Part shown: piece by piece, positions 1 to 12,119 of the stretch
How the letters are laid out: each line of letters begins with the position of its first letter
Numbering within the stretch: the first letter of the stretch is position 1
Source of the DNA: Pithys albifrons albifrons
Lineage: Eukaryota > Chordata > Aves > Passeriformes > Thamnophilidae
NCBI RefSeq assembly: GCF_047495875.1
Contig: NC_092487.1
Location: 248,001 to 312,000, forward strand
DNA length: 64,000 nt
Direction of reading: 5' to 3'
Made by a program: the position numbers and the translations under genes
The notes under the pieces: generated by a model
Database searches by the model: none
The model's input: only the letters and a program-made list of their open reading frames with translations
Told to the model about the DNA's origin: nothing

Positions 1-960
1 AGATACTTGACACTCTTTTCATCTCCTCTGTGTGTCTGTAATTGCTGCCATTGTTTTTCAAGGAGCTGGTTTTATTAGACTAATTAGATTGTTCTAATTG
101 TGGCAATAAGGAGCTTTCCTCAGGATCACAACACGTTGTCCTGGCTGAGAGTCACCCAGGGATGGGATTTGGGAAGATAAAAACCCCTTTTTGTAACCAT
201 CAGAACTAGGGGGAGGTGTTCAGAAAATGGGGGTTTCTTGACGGTGGTTTAATTGCATCACTTAATTAGCAAAGGATGTTGAAATGATAAAACCATTTTT
301 GGGGGCAGAGCTCCTTTCACTGTGGTGGTTCCTGAGCCTGTTGTGCTCAAAATAATCCACTTTAAATGTCAGGAAACTCCCTGAAACTGCATTTTGTGGA
401 GTGGGGAAGGAGTGGGGAGGTTTCTCCTCCAACTCCCAGGGCTGAGGCAAAGTGGTGATTTCTGAGGAGCAAAGTGTGGAGCTCCAGCTGGAGCCACCTG
501 GTTCTCCTCAGGGATGTGGCCTCAGCTGGACTCCACCAGGGGCTTCCAGGAGGAGGTTTCAGTGTCAGAGCTGCCCCACAGGAGGTTTGACAGCAGGTCC
601 TTGGGCCACCAGAAGAAAATCAGGACACTTTGCCTTGGCATGATCGTGATGCAGGACTGGGACAGCTTGGAGGGGGTAATTCCCTCAACTCAGCAAAGCT
701 GGAGATGTTCCAAACCCACCTGGCTCCTGTGTCACCTGCTCTGGGGTGATCTCCAGAGGTCCCTCCCAACCCAAACTCTCCTGTGATTCTGTGACAGTTC
801 ATCAGGCACCACCAGCTGAGGGTTTGCCTTGGTGGCATCTCCTTTCCTCCTCTGGTGCCACCAAACCCTTCGAAACAATCCTGGCTTTGTTTCCTCTCCT
901 CTTTCCTTGCACACCACAAAGCAGAGCTGGGACTGCAAGACTTGCAGACTCAGAGCTGTC
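1..960. other. Non-coding flank, no gene recognised
   Basis: No convincing coding sequence is visible here. A TATA-like AGATAAAAACCCC lies near 173-185, but no GTRAGT donor follows it, so I cannot link it to the gene at 4389. The rest is AT-rich (1-300) and then G/C-mixed sequence, part of which (about 640-790) resembles a decayed CR1 tail. Confidence 0.5.
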
Positions 961-980
961 CCTGCCAGGCCACAGATCCC

Positions 981-1800
981 CGTGGAATTGTGGAGCAGCA
1001 GGTGGAATGGTGGAGCAGGAGGTGGAATTGTGGACCAGGAGGTGGAATGGTGGAGCAGGAAGTGGAATTGTGGAGCAGGAAGTGGAATGGTGGACCAGGA
1101 GGTGGAATGGTGGACCAGGAGGTGGAATTGTGGAGCAGGAAGTGGAATGGTGGACCTGGAGGTGGAATGGTGGACCAGCAGGTGGAATCATGGACTAAGA
1201 GGTAGAACTGTGGACCAGGAGGTGGAATTGTGGACCAGGAGGTGGAATGGTGGACTAAGAGGTGGAATTGTGGACCAGGAGGTAGAACTGTGGACCAGCA
1301 GGCGGAATGGTGGACCAGGAGGTGGAATTGTGGACTAAGAGGTAGAACTGTGGACCAGGAGGTGTAATGGTGGACCAGGAGGTAGAACTGTGGACCAGGA
1401 GGTGGAATGGTGGACTAAGAGGTAGAACTGTGGACCAGCAGGGGGAATGGTGGACCAGGAGGTGGAATTGTGGACTAAGAGGTAGAACTGTGGACCAGGA
1501 GGTGTAATGGTGGACCAGGAGGTAGAACTGTGGACCAGCAGGGGGAATGGTGGACCAGGAGGTGGAATTGTGGACTAAGAGGTAGAACTGTGGACCAGGA
1601 GGTGTAATGGTGGACCAGGAGGTAGAACTGTGGACCAGGAGGTGGAATGGTGGACTAAGAGGTAGAACTGTGGACCAGCAGGGGGAATGGTGGACCAGGA
1701 GGTGGAATTATGGACTAAGAGGTAGAACTGTGGACCAGGAGGTGGAATGGTGGACCAGGAGGTGGAATGGTGGACCAGGAGGTGGAATGGTGGACCAGCA
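981..1800. repeat. 20-bp minisatellite, 41 units in perfect phase
   Basis: Units of the type GGTGGAATTGTGGACCAGGA follow each other with no insertion or deletion: every unit starts at the same position modulo 20 from 981 to 1800. Variation is by substitution only (GGTGGAATGG, GGTAGAACTG, TGGACTAAGA). Open frames that run through it are by-products of a stop-poor repeat and not genes. Confidence 0.95.
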
Positions 1801-2195
1801 GAGGGGCAGGTCAGACCTGCTGAGCTCCACATGACCACAAACCTCTCCTTATACCCTGATGGAAGCTCAGCTGGGGTTTGTCCCCAGGAACTGAGGCCAC
1901 ACCTGAGTATTACACGTGGCCACACCTTTAATTTTGGCTGCCTTTCATCTCAGGGGCTTGGGAGCTGCAGGACCTCAACTTGAAAGGGCACTTGAAAGGG
2001 TTTCAGGAAGGCAAACACCAGGTCTGGTGCCACCTCCTGGGTGAAGTGCTGGAGCTGCTGATTGAAGGGCACCAGGAAACTCCCCAGGCTGCAACTCCTC
2101 ATTGTCCGTGGGCTCTGCAGAGAGGGGTGTGGGCCATGACCTGGGAGCAGGATGCCCTCTCCTGGCTCAGCACAGCCTGCTCTGGTGCCACAGAG

Positions 2196-4373
2196 CCTCT
2201 GTGCCCTCCAGGGTGTGGGTTTACCCCATGAGGTGCCCACAGGGACTCTCTGATCCCAAAATAACCAACGTCTCGGGGACCTGTTGGTCTTTCTCCTTTC
2301 CCTGCAGCTCTGAGTGCCTCCCATGACCATGCACTGCTATGGGGAGAGGTACCAACACCTGTACCCACTGGGCATCACTGAGAACCTCTGTGCCCTCCTG
2401 GGTTTGGGTTTGCCCCATGAGGTGCCCACAGGGAATCTCTGATCCCAAAATAACCAATGTCTCCACCAACTCTTGTCCTTTCTCCTCTCCTCTGCAGCTC
2501 TGAGTGCCTCCTATGACCATGCACTACTATGGGGAGAGGTACCAACACCTGTACCCACTGGGCATTTGCCCCATGAGGTGCCCACAGGGAATTTCTGATC
2601 CCAAAATAACCAACATCTCGGGGACCTGTTGGTCTTTCTCCTTTCCCTGCAGCTCTGAGTGCCTCCCATGACCATGCACTGCTATGGGGAGAGGTACCAA
2701 CCCCTGTACCCACTGGGCATTTGCCCCATGAGGTGCCCACAGGGACTCTCTGATGCCAAAATAACCAATGTCTCCATGACCTGTTGGTCCTTCTCCTCCC
2801 CCTGCAGCTCTGAGTGCCTCCTATGACCATGCACTGCTATGGGGAGAGGTACCCACTGGGCATCACTGAGAGCCTCTGTGCCCTCCAAGGTGTGGGTTTG
2901 TCCCATGAGGTGCCCACAGGGAAATTCTGATACCAAAATAACCAACATCTCCATGACCTCTTGGTCTTTCTCCTTTCCCTGCAGCTCTGAGTGCCTCCCA
3001 TGACCATGCACTGCTATGGGGAGAGGTACCAACCCCTGTACCCACTGGGCATTTGCCCCATGAGGTGCCCCCAGGGAATCTCTGATCCCAAAATAATCAA
3101 TGTCTCCACCAACTCTTGGCCTTTCTCCTCTCCTTTGCAGCTCTGAGTGCCTCCCACCACCATGCACTGCTATGGGGAAAGGTACCAACTGGGCATCACT
3201 GAGAGCCTCTGTGCCCTCCAAGATGTGGGTTTGCCCCATGAGGTGCCCACAGGGAATTTCTGATGCCAAAATAACCAACATCTCCATGACCTCTTGGTCT
3301 TTCTCCTTTCCCTGCAGCTCTGAGTGCCTCCCATGACCATGCACTGCTATGGGGAGAGGTACCAACACCTGTACCCACTGGGCATTTGCCCCATGAGGTG
3401 CCCCCAGGGAATTTCTGATCCCAAAATAACCAACATCTCCATGACTTGTTGGTCTTTCTCCTTTTCCTGCAGCTCTGAGTGCCTCCCATGACCATGCACT
3501 GCTATGGGGAGAGGTACCAACCCCTGTACCCACTGGGCATCACTGAGAGCCTCTGTGCCCTCCTGGGTGTGGGTTTGCCCCATGAGGTGCCCACAGGGAA
3601 TCTCTGATGCCAAAATAAACAATGTCTCCACCAACTCTTGGCCTTTCTCCTCTCCTTTGCAGCTCTGAGTGTCTCCCACCACCATGCATTGCTATGGGGA
3701 GAGGTACCAACTGGGCATCACTGAGAGCCTCCATGCCGTTCAAGGTGTGGGTTTACCCCATGAGGTGCCCACAGGGAATTTCTGATGCCAAAATAACCAA
3801 CATCTCGGGGACCTGTTGGTCTTTCTCCTTTCCCTGCAGCTCTGAGTGCCTCCCATGACCATGCACTACTATGGGGAGAGGTACCAACCCCTGTACCCAC
3901 TGGGCATCACTGAGAACTTCTGTGCCCTCCTGGGTGTGGGTCTGCCCCATGAGGTGCCCACAGGGAATCTCTGATGCCAAAATGACCAACATCTCCATGA
4001 CCTGTTGGTCTTTCTCCTCCCCCTGCAGCTCTGAGTGCCTCCCATGACCATGCACTGCTATGGGGAGAGGTACCAGCCCCTGTACCCACTGGGCATCACT
4101 GAGGGCCTCCGTGCCCTCCTGGGTGTGGGTCTGCCACATGAGGTGCCCACAGGGAATCTCTGATGCCAAAATAACCAACATCTCCATGACCTGTTGGTCC
4201 TTCTCCTCCCCCTGCAGCTCTGAGTGCCTCCTGTGACCATGCACTGCTATGGGGAGAGGTACCAACCCCTGTACCCACTGGGCATTTGCCCCATGAGGTG
4301 CCCCCAGGGAATCTCTGATCCCAAAATAACCAATGTCTCCACCAACTCTTGTCCTTTCTCCTCTCCTCTGCAG
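2196..4373 (+). repeat. Tandem array of exon-2 acceptor plus start codon copies
   Basis: Twelve tandem units precede the real exon 2 of the gene at 4389. Each has a pyrimidine tract, a CAG acceptor, the 15-nt leader CTCTGAGTGCCTCCT (or CCC) and a copy of the first 15-20 codons (ATGACCATGCAC...), followed by intron-like sequence. Acceptor CAGs end at 2307, 2497, 2652, 2807, 2984, 3140, 3317, 3472, 3662, 3839, 4028, 4217 and the real one at 4373. Spacing is 155-156, 177 or 189-190 bp. Two units (3140, 3662) have ACC in place of the first ATG, and the unit at 4217 has GTG. The units were read directly. That they are duplicates of the gene start is inference. Confidence 0.93.
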
Positions 4374-4388
4374 CTCTGAGTGCCTCCT

Positions 4389-5360
4389 ATGACCATGCAC
4401 TACTATGGGGAGAGGTACCAACACCTGTACCCACTGGGCATCGCCGAGACCACCCACCAGTGCCCACCCCAGGGCGATGGGTGCAGCAACACGTGCCACC
4501 CACTGAGCATCATCAAGAGCCCCGTGCCCCGCTGGCAGAGCTATGCCCACCCCCTGGCTTACCTGTGCCCACAGCCAGGTGCCAGCCAGCCCTCCCTGCT
4601 GTCGTGCCAGCCCTACGTGCAGAAGTGTGTGGTGCTGTACCCCGAGCCCTGTGAGACCACCCGTCTGCTGCCCTGCAGGAAGCCCAGCCTCAGGTTCAAC
4701 CCCGTGCCAACCTGCCAGCCCTGTGAGACCACCACCCCCGAGAAGAAACGGGTGGCCAAGAGCTTGCCACCATGTGCCCCCAGGTGCCCAGAGCCGGGCA
4801 AGCTGCGCTTCCCTCCCTGTGGCATCAGGTACTCGGCCTCGTGCAAGGACCAGGGCAGGTGCCACAAGGTGTCCAAGTGCTCATCACGCTGGTACGGCCC
4901 CGACCCGCGGGCACAGGGCATGACCAGTGGGTACTCCCTGCCCCTCAGGGGGGTCACTGAGTGCCCCCCACAGCCCTGTGCCACCCAGTCCTACCTCCAG
5001 GAGCGCGTGGGGGGGTTCCCCCAGCACAAGTGCACCAAGGGTTACCCCACCCAGGAGTGTGGCACCACCACCCACTCCTCGGAGCGGCGTCTCACCAAGT
5101 GCCCACCGGAGCCACGGGCACCCGAGTGCCCACCCAGCAAGGGAGCCAAGGAGTGCTGCCCACAGAAAGTGGCAACCAAAGGCTCGTTGCCACAGGAGGG
5201 AGCCAAGACCAAGAGCTCCTCCACTCAGCAGCTGAGCAAGTCGAGGTGTCTCCAGCCAAGGGCCACCCACCGCCCTGGGCACCATCACCACCCCTTGGCA
5301 GGGCTGAAGCGCTCGAGCCACACCAAGAGGAGCCGCTGCACTTCCAAGTGGATCTGGTGA
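4389..5360 (+). CDS. Cysteine/proline/lysine-rich EDC-like cornification protein
   Basis: This predicts a 323-aa protein starting MTMHYYGERYQ, with about 26 cysteines spread along it, many Pro-Cys pairs (CPP, QPC, EPC), many Lys and Gln, and a late HHHH run before the basic end KRSRCTSKWIW. There is no beta-sheet core, signal peptide or membrane segment. The start is the first ATG after a good acceptor (CAG at 4371-4373, 15-nt leader); a second in-frame ATG lies two codons on. A single-exon coding region rich in Cys, Pro, Gln and Lys next to beta-keratins fits the family of simple EDC proteins that transglutaminase and disulfides cross-link into the cornified envelope. I do not recognise the individual gene. 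No upstream non-coding exon or TATA box could be identified. The 2.2 kb before it consists of copies of its own start. Confidence 0.8.
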   Translation: MTMHYYGERYQHLYPLGIAETTHQCPPQGDGCSNTCHPLSIIKSPVPRWQSYAHPLAYLCPQPGASQPSLLSCQPYVQKCVVLYPEPCETTRLLPCRKPSLRFNPVPTCQPCETTTPEKKRVAKSLPPCAPRCPEPGKLRFPPCGIRYSASCKDQGRCHKVSKCSSRWYGPDPRAQGMTSGYSLPLRGVTECPPQPCATQSYLQERVGGFPQHKCTKGYPTQECGTTTHSSERRLTKCPPEPRAPECPPSKGAKECCPQKVATKGSLPQEGAKTKSSSTQQLSKSRCLQPRATHRPGHHHHPLAGLKRSSHTKRSRCTSKWIW

Positions 5361-5694
5361 AGCACAGGCGGCTGTGGAAGCACCTGTGGATCCAACTGTG
5401 GATCCAGCAAGATCCAGAGCTGAGGGTTGAGGTGGTTTCCATCCCTCCCCCCCGTTCCCGTTGCCAACCCCCAAAGAAGCCTCGAGTTGTTCAACTCCTT
5501 CTCTTTTTTTTTTTTTTTTTTGGAGCACAGTTCGGTTCTTGCTGCCCCAGAGAAGGTGCTGGTGGGAAGTTCAACCTCTCTGAGTGGGTGTTCAGGCTTT
5601 GAGCCTCAACCCAACCCAACTCTGGGGCAGCTTTTGCACCCTGAGAGGTTTTTGCTGTCACTGGATCGATTGGATTTGCTGGTTGTGCCATCAC

Positions 5695-5791
5695 ATTAAA
5701 CTCAAGTTGGAGCTCCAGTCCTGCCCCTCTGCCTGATTCATTTCCCATCCTTTTAAAAACTCTTCCTAACCCCCATTTCTTGGGAAATAAA
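5695..5791 (+). terminator. Poly(A) signals of the Cys/Pro-rich gene
   Basis: ATTAAA lies at 5695-5700, 335 nt after the stop codon, and AATAAA lies at 5786-5791. Either could direct 3' end formation. A T-run at 5503-5521 lies in the putative 3' UTR. Confidence 0.55.
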
Positions 5792-5799
5792 ACTCTTCC

Positions 5800-6240
5800 C
5801 TGCTGTTGTGCCCCACTTTTGTGTAACATGAGGGCAGGGCTCCCACTTTTAGGAGTGGATTCCCTACCACAGATTTCCCACCTGTGGGAACAGATCCTGG
5901 GGTGGAAAAGAGACACATGGAAAGACTCAGAGACACAGGAAAAGCAGCAGTGCTGGGTGTTAATTAAGAGGTTTGGATAAAGTAATGATCTCATTAGCAG
6001 CCCCTCAGATAGGAGTGTTACATCTCTCCAGGCTTAGCCCACTCACATCCCACCTCCTTGGCTTCCTCTGCAGTGCCCCAAAAAACCCCAAAGGGATTTT
6101 TGTTTTCTAATAAAGTAAAAGATTTGCCTCTAAAACCAGAGGTTGGTGGTGTCAGAAACCCTCCAGGATTAGGAAGTTTCACTTCTCATAGAGAGAGAGA
6201 ATTTGTTTGAACTTTGGTGAGGGGGTTCAAACTAAAAGAG
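5800..6240. other. Non-coding intergenic, no gene seen
   Basis: Unique-looking sequence without a supported gene. It includes an AATAAAGT at about 6108 and a GAGAGAGAGA run near 6190 at the edge of the following CR1 block. Confidence 0.5.
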
Positions 6241-7930
6241 AGGAAATTTAGGTTAGAAATATAAAAGAACTTCTTCCCTGTGAGGGTGGGCAGGGACAGG
6301 GACACCTCCCACTGTCCCAGGTTGCTCCAAGCCCTGTCCAACCTGGCCATGGGCACTTCCAGGGATGGAACAGCCACAGTTCCTCTGCTCAACCTGTGCC
6401 AGGGCCTGCCCACCCTCCCAGGGAACAATTCCTTCCCAATACCCCACTTAACCCAGCACATGGAATGTGGAATGGTTTGGGTTGGAAGAAACATTAAAGA
6501 TCTTTCCATTCCATCTCTTGCCATGGGCAGGGACACCTCCCACTGTCCCAGAGTGTTCCAACCTGGGCTTGGGCACTTCCAGGGATGGGGCAGCCAGAGA
6601 TTCTCTGCCCAACCTGTGCCAGGGCCTGCCCACCCTCACAGGCAGGAATTCCTTCCCAATATCCAATCTCTCAGTGGGAAACTATTCCCACTTTTCCTGT
6701 CACTCCAGGACTTTGGGTATTGTCGCTCCCCATGTTTCCTGGAGCCCCTTCAGGTCCTGCAAAGCCACAGTTGGGTCCCCCCAAAGCTTCTCCTCTCCAG
6801 GCTGGACAATCCCTTCTGTGTTTTCATCAGCTTTAAGTCATGGAATCCTGGAATGGTTTGGATTGGAAAGGACCTTAAAGATCATCCCATTCCACCCCCT
6901 GACATGAGCAGGGACACCTCCCACTATCTCAGGTTGCTCCAACCTGTCCTTGGACACTTCCAGGGATGGGGCAGCCACAGCTTCTCTGCCCAACCTGTGC
7001 CAGGGCCTGCCCACCCTCAGAGGGAACAATTCCTTCCCTATATCCAAATATTCCATCTAAACCTCTTCTCTGTCCATGTGAAGCCACTGTCCTTGTCCTG
7101 TCCCTCCAGGCCCTTGGGAATTGCCTCTCCCCAGGTTTCCTGGAGCCCCTTCAGGTCCTGCAAGGCCACAGTTGGGGTCCCCTAAAGCTTCTCCTCTCCA
7201 GGCTGGACAATCTCAGCTCTCCCAGCCCTTCCCCACAGCAGAGCTGCTCCATCCACTACTTTGGAAGAGAACATGGACCAGCAGAAATGGCTTTATCTCT
7301 AAAATCCTGAGCTTCATTTTCCATGATTTTGCTCCTGATAAACGGGAGTTTGTGCTGATGGGACAACACAAACCCAGACACCTCCAATCAGCCGCAAACC
7401 GGCGTCAGAATCCCCCGCTCTCTGCCTGAGGGCGGTTTTTATACCCTCCTGTTCCCTGTTTCCAACCTCACCCCGCGGTTTCCAGGTGGGATCCGCACCT
7501 GGAAAGGTCCCACCTTGTCCCGTGGAGGTGCTGCCGCCTCGTGGCCATAGAGGCGAACTGCAGGTCGGGCTGATCCCATTCCCGATATCCCACCTAAAGC
7601 AGGATGGGGAATCCTGGGATGGTTTGGGTTGGAAAGGAGCTTAAAGCCCATCTCATTCCACCCCCTGCCATGGGTAGGGACACCTTCTGGTACCCCAGGT
7701 GGCTCCAACCTGGCCTTGGACACTTCCAGGGATGGGACAACCACAGCTTCTTTGGGCAACCTGTGACAGGGAAGGATTTATCCCCAATATCCCATCTAGA
7801 CCAGCACATGGAATCCTGGAATGCTTTGAATTGGGAGGGACTTTAAAGCCCATCTCATTTCACTCCTTGCCATGAGCAGGGACACCTTCTGGTATCTCAG
7901 GTGGCTCCAAGCCCCATCCAAGGCCCATCC
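6240..7930 (-). mobile_element. Cluster of CR1 LINE 3' ends
   Basis: At least four 3'-terminal CR1 fragments lie in minus orientation (about 6250-6450, 6455-6700, 6835-7230, 7600-7930). Each is recognisable by the reverse complement of the CR1 tail (GGAATGGTTTGGGTTGGAA) followed by CCATGGGCAGGGACACC and CTTCCAGGGATGGGGCAGCC. No reverse transcriptase frame is intact. Confidence 0.85.
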
Positions 7931-7934
7931 AAGC

Positions 7935-9370
7935 TGTCTTTGGCATGAAGTTGTTGGAGAGTGTCCAAAGGTGGCAAAGAGGATGGGGAAGGACCTGGAG
8001 GGGAACTGTGAGGAGCACTGAGGGCACTTGGTGTGTTCAGCTGGAGGACACTGAGGGGAGACTTCATTTCCTTGGGAGGGGCAGTGGAGGGGCAGGCAGT
8101 GATTTCTGCTCTGTGGGACCAGGGACAGGACCCAGGGAATGGCTGGAGTTGTGCCAGGGCAGGTTTCTCCTGGAGACAGCAAGAGATTCTTCCACCAGAG
8201 GGTGGTGGGCACTGAACAGGCTCCCCAGGGTTTGGGCACAGCCCCAAGGCTGCCAGAGCTCCAGGAGGGTTGGGATGATCCTCTGGGACACAGGATGTGA
8301 CTCTTGGGGATGGTCCTGTGGAGGGCTGAGGGTTGATCTCCATGGTCCCTTCCAGCTCAGCAGATTCTGGGATTTTGTGGTGGCCTGAGGTTGTGTCAGA
8401 GCAGGTTTGGGTTGGATCTCAGGGAAAGGTTGGACATCAGGGCAAAGTTCTTCCCCCAGGATTAGGTTGGATCAGAAGGTTCTTCCCCCAGAGGGTGGTG
8501 GGCACTGACCAGGCTCCCCAGGGCAATGGGCACAGCCCCAAGGCTGCCAGAGCTTCAGGAGGGTTTGGATGATCCTCTGTGGGACAGGGTGGGATTGTCA
8601 GGGATGGTCCTGTGCAAAGCCAGGAGTTGGACTTGATGATCCTGGTGGGTCCTTTCCAACTCAGCAGATTCTGAGGTTCTCTAATGGTCTGGAGTTGTGT
8701 GAGGGCAGGCTCAGGTTGGATCTCATGAAAAGGCTCCTCCCCCAGAGGGTGGTGGGCACTGATCAGGGTTAGGTTGGATCAGAAGGTTCTTCCCCCAGAG
8801 GGTGGTGGGCACTGACCAGGGTTAGGTTGGATCAGAAGGTCCTTCCCCCAGAGGGTGGTGGGCACTGACCAGGGTTAGGTTGGATCAGAAGGTTCTTCCC
8901 CCAGAGGGTGGTGGGCACTGACCAGGCTCCCCAGGGCAGGTTTTGGTGGATCTCAGGACAAGGTTCTTCCCACAGAGGGTGGTGGGCACTGACCAGGGTT
9001 AGGTTGGATCAGAAGGTTCTTCCCCCAGAGGGTGGTGGGCACTGACCAGGGTTAGGTTGGATCAGAAGGTTCTTCCCCCAGAGGGTGGTGGGCACTGAGC
9101 AGGGTTAGGTTGGATCAGAAGGTCCTTCCCCCAGAGGGTGGTGGGCACTGACCAGGGTTGGGTTGGATCAGAAGGTTCTTCCCCCAAAGGGTGGTGGGCA
9201 CTGACCAGGCTCCCCAGGGCAGTGGGCACAGCCCCGAGGCTGCCAGAGCTCCAGGAGGGTTTGGATGATCCTCTGGGACACAGGATGTGACTCTTGAGGA
9301 TGGTCCTTTGCAGGTCTGGATGATCCTTGTGGATCTCTCCCGGCTCAGCATCTTCTGGGATTCTGTGAAA
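7935..9370 (+). mobile_element. CR1 copy with an internally expanded segment
   Basis: This is a plus-oriented CR1 3' region, with GAGGGTGGTGGGCACTGA, CTGCCAGAGCTCCAGGAGG and a decayed tail near 9340-9365. From about 8440 to 9210 a ~56-bp piece (TTAGGTTGGATCAGAAGGT plus TTCTTCCCCCAGAGGGTGG) is repeated about ten times, so the element has turned into a minisatellite. Confidence 0.8.
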
Positions 9371-10390
9371 TGAGTTCCCAGTTCAGGGTATTTGGATGCT
9401 CTGTGGGTTAAGTTGTATAAAACCAGCAATTCCCATTTTCCAAGAGGCTCTGGTTGTTTTTATGGAAGAAGGACACCATGAGGAATTGCTTTAGAACCTC
9501 CAAGAGATCCACCAGCCACACAGAACTGCCAAAGAACAGGAGAATAAAATTGTCATCATAATCCCCATCATTAATTTGTAGTAACTCTGCTGTGAACTGG
9601 GAATTCAGGGCTGGACTTCTTGGATAACTCTGTGAGAACCTGACACTGGTTTTTGTGACGTGATGAGGGGGGGGAAATAATCCCAATAATGAGGTTCCCA
9701 CACAACAAGGAACATCAAAACATGCCCAAAATATTCATGAGCAGTTTATGCAGGCAAAGTGTCTTCTGGTTGGAATATAAATGGGATAGAAATAATTATC
9801 CAAGACAAACAGCTCAGGGCTAAGAGCAACTTTGGAATAGGCCATTTTTGGTGGCTGTTTTCATCAACAGGGGGTTGTTTTCCAGCCCAGACCACTCGAG
9901 GGGTTTTGCATATTCATTAAACACCACCTTTCTTTTTGCCTTCAAAGTAATCACCTCAAAATGGTCTCAAAGATTTCCAGCCCAAATAATTCCTGTGATT
10001 CTGGAACTCTCAGATCTGAGGATCCACCTCAAGCCTGGGAAGCTCCACAAGATTCAACCTCTGCTGCACATCAAGAGCCACAGGATGAAAACTTCCCCCT
10101 CCAAGTCTCCCTCAATGAACTTTTAGCCTTTAATGTCTCTTGTTTCAGCTCAAGATGGAGCTCTGAGCAACCTGCTCTGGTTAAAGGTGCCCCTGCCCAG
10201 GAAATGGGGTTGGAATTGGATCATCTTTAATGTCCCTTCCAACCCAAACCACTCCGGGACTCACCGTGTGGTTCCAACTTCGGGCAGAAAGTGGTGAAAT
10301 CTCATCCACAGTTTTAGTTTGACTGCAAAAATCCAACACAGAGGAGGGAACAGGATCCACCACAGAAAATTGATTAATGCAGGTAAACAA
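9370..10390. other. Upstream flank of the 12.1-kb gene, no gene seen
   Basis: AT-rich unique sequence. A short plus-oriented CR1 tail fragment is visible at about 10190-10260 (TTGGATCATCTTTAATGTCC). No supported coding sequence. Confidence 0.5.
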
Positions 10391-10396
10391 CCTGAA

Positions 10397-10568
10397 AATA
10401 ATTACAGTCATTAAGAGCATTACACATGTGGGAAGAAGTGGTTGGAGAGCAATTAAGAGCTCGTGGGCAAAGCTTTGCTCACCCTCCTGGAAGTTGAGGG
10501 CAGTCTATAAAACTCCAAGGCTTGAGGATTCCTCTGCTCCTTCCTCTGGATTCCTTCCTGGGCACTTG
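10397..10568 (+). promoter_or_regulatory. Promoter and non-coding exon 1 of the 12.1-kb beta-protein gene
   Basis: A TATA box, TATAAAA, lies at 10506-10512. A first exon would start about 30 nt downstream (near 10537) and end at 10568, before the strong donor GTAAGT at 10569. The 15-mer TGAAAATAATTACAG (10393-10407) recurs 109 bp before the TATA box of the 42.9-kb gene with identical spacing, which marks it as a candidate shared promoter element. The transcription start is inferred, not seen. Confidence 0.75.
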
Positions 10569-11099
10569 GTAAGTCCTTCTCACCTCTATTTAATTTAATT
10601 ATTATTTTGGGTAAACACTTGGCCAAGAGCTGAGCTTTGACCTCAAGTCTGTGGTTTCCAAATCTCCTGGTGAGGGTTATTATTTAATTGTGTGTTTGGA
10701 GCTTGTAAAGCCCTAAAATAAATCAGTGGGGATTGGAATTCTTATTAAACCACCCCCCCCAAAAAAAAAAAAGTGGGATTTTCTTATTAACAAATAACTC
10801 TGAATAGAGGCACAAAATCCAGCAGAAAAAGTATTTTAATTGGGGAGATTTGAGAGGATTTTCTCACAGGGTGGTTTGGGTTGGAAGGGACTTTGAAAGG
10901 CCATTTAGTCCAACCAGATCAGGTTGTTCAGTAACACTGTCAGGGATGGGGCAGTCACAGCTCCTCAGGGCAACCTGAACACCATTCCCAGTGCCCCTGG
11001 ATGGTTGACCAGGCAGGACTTGGAGTTGGGAGGGGCAAAGGGGACACTGAGCAGGGGCAGAGGTGGAAATGGCCTGTGGGCAAGGGGTGGCACCAATGA

Positions 11100-11960
<861 letters not shown>

Positions 11961-12119
11961 TGAGGACAGAGTTCACCCCTTCTCCACCCCAGGGGTTGTG
12001 GCACCTCCTCTGCCCTTCCAGGAGGAGCCTCCTTGAGGAGTGAGGAGCCCAAGGAGGTGCCAGGCAGGCTGTGTGTGCCCAACCCTTGCGGTGCCCATTC
12101 TTGCCAGGGTTCCCCCACC

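Noticed and set aside
3753..4865. 370-aa minus-strand frame opposite the Cys/Pro-rich gene
   Set aside because: Antisense shadow of the acceptor array and of the real gene.
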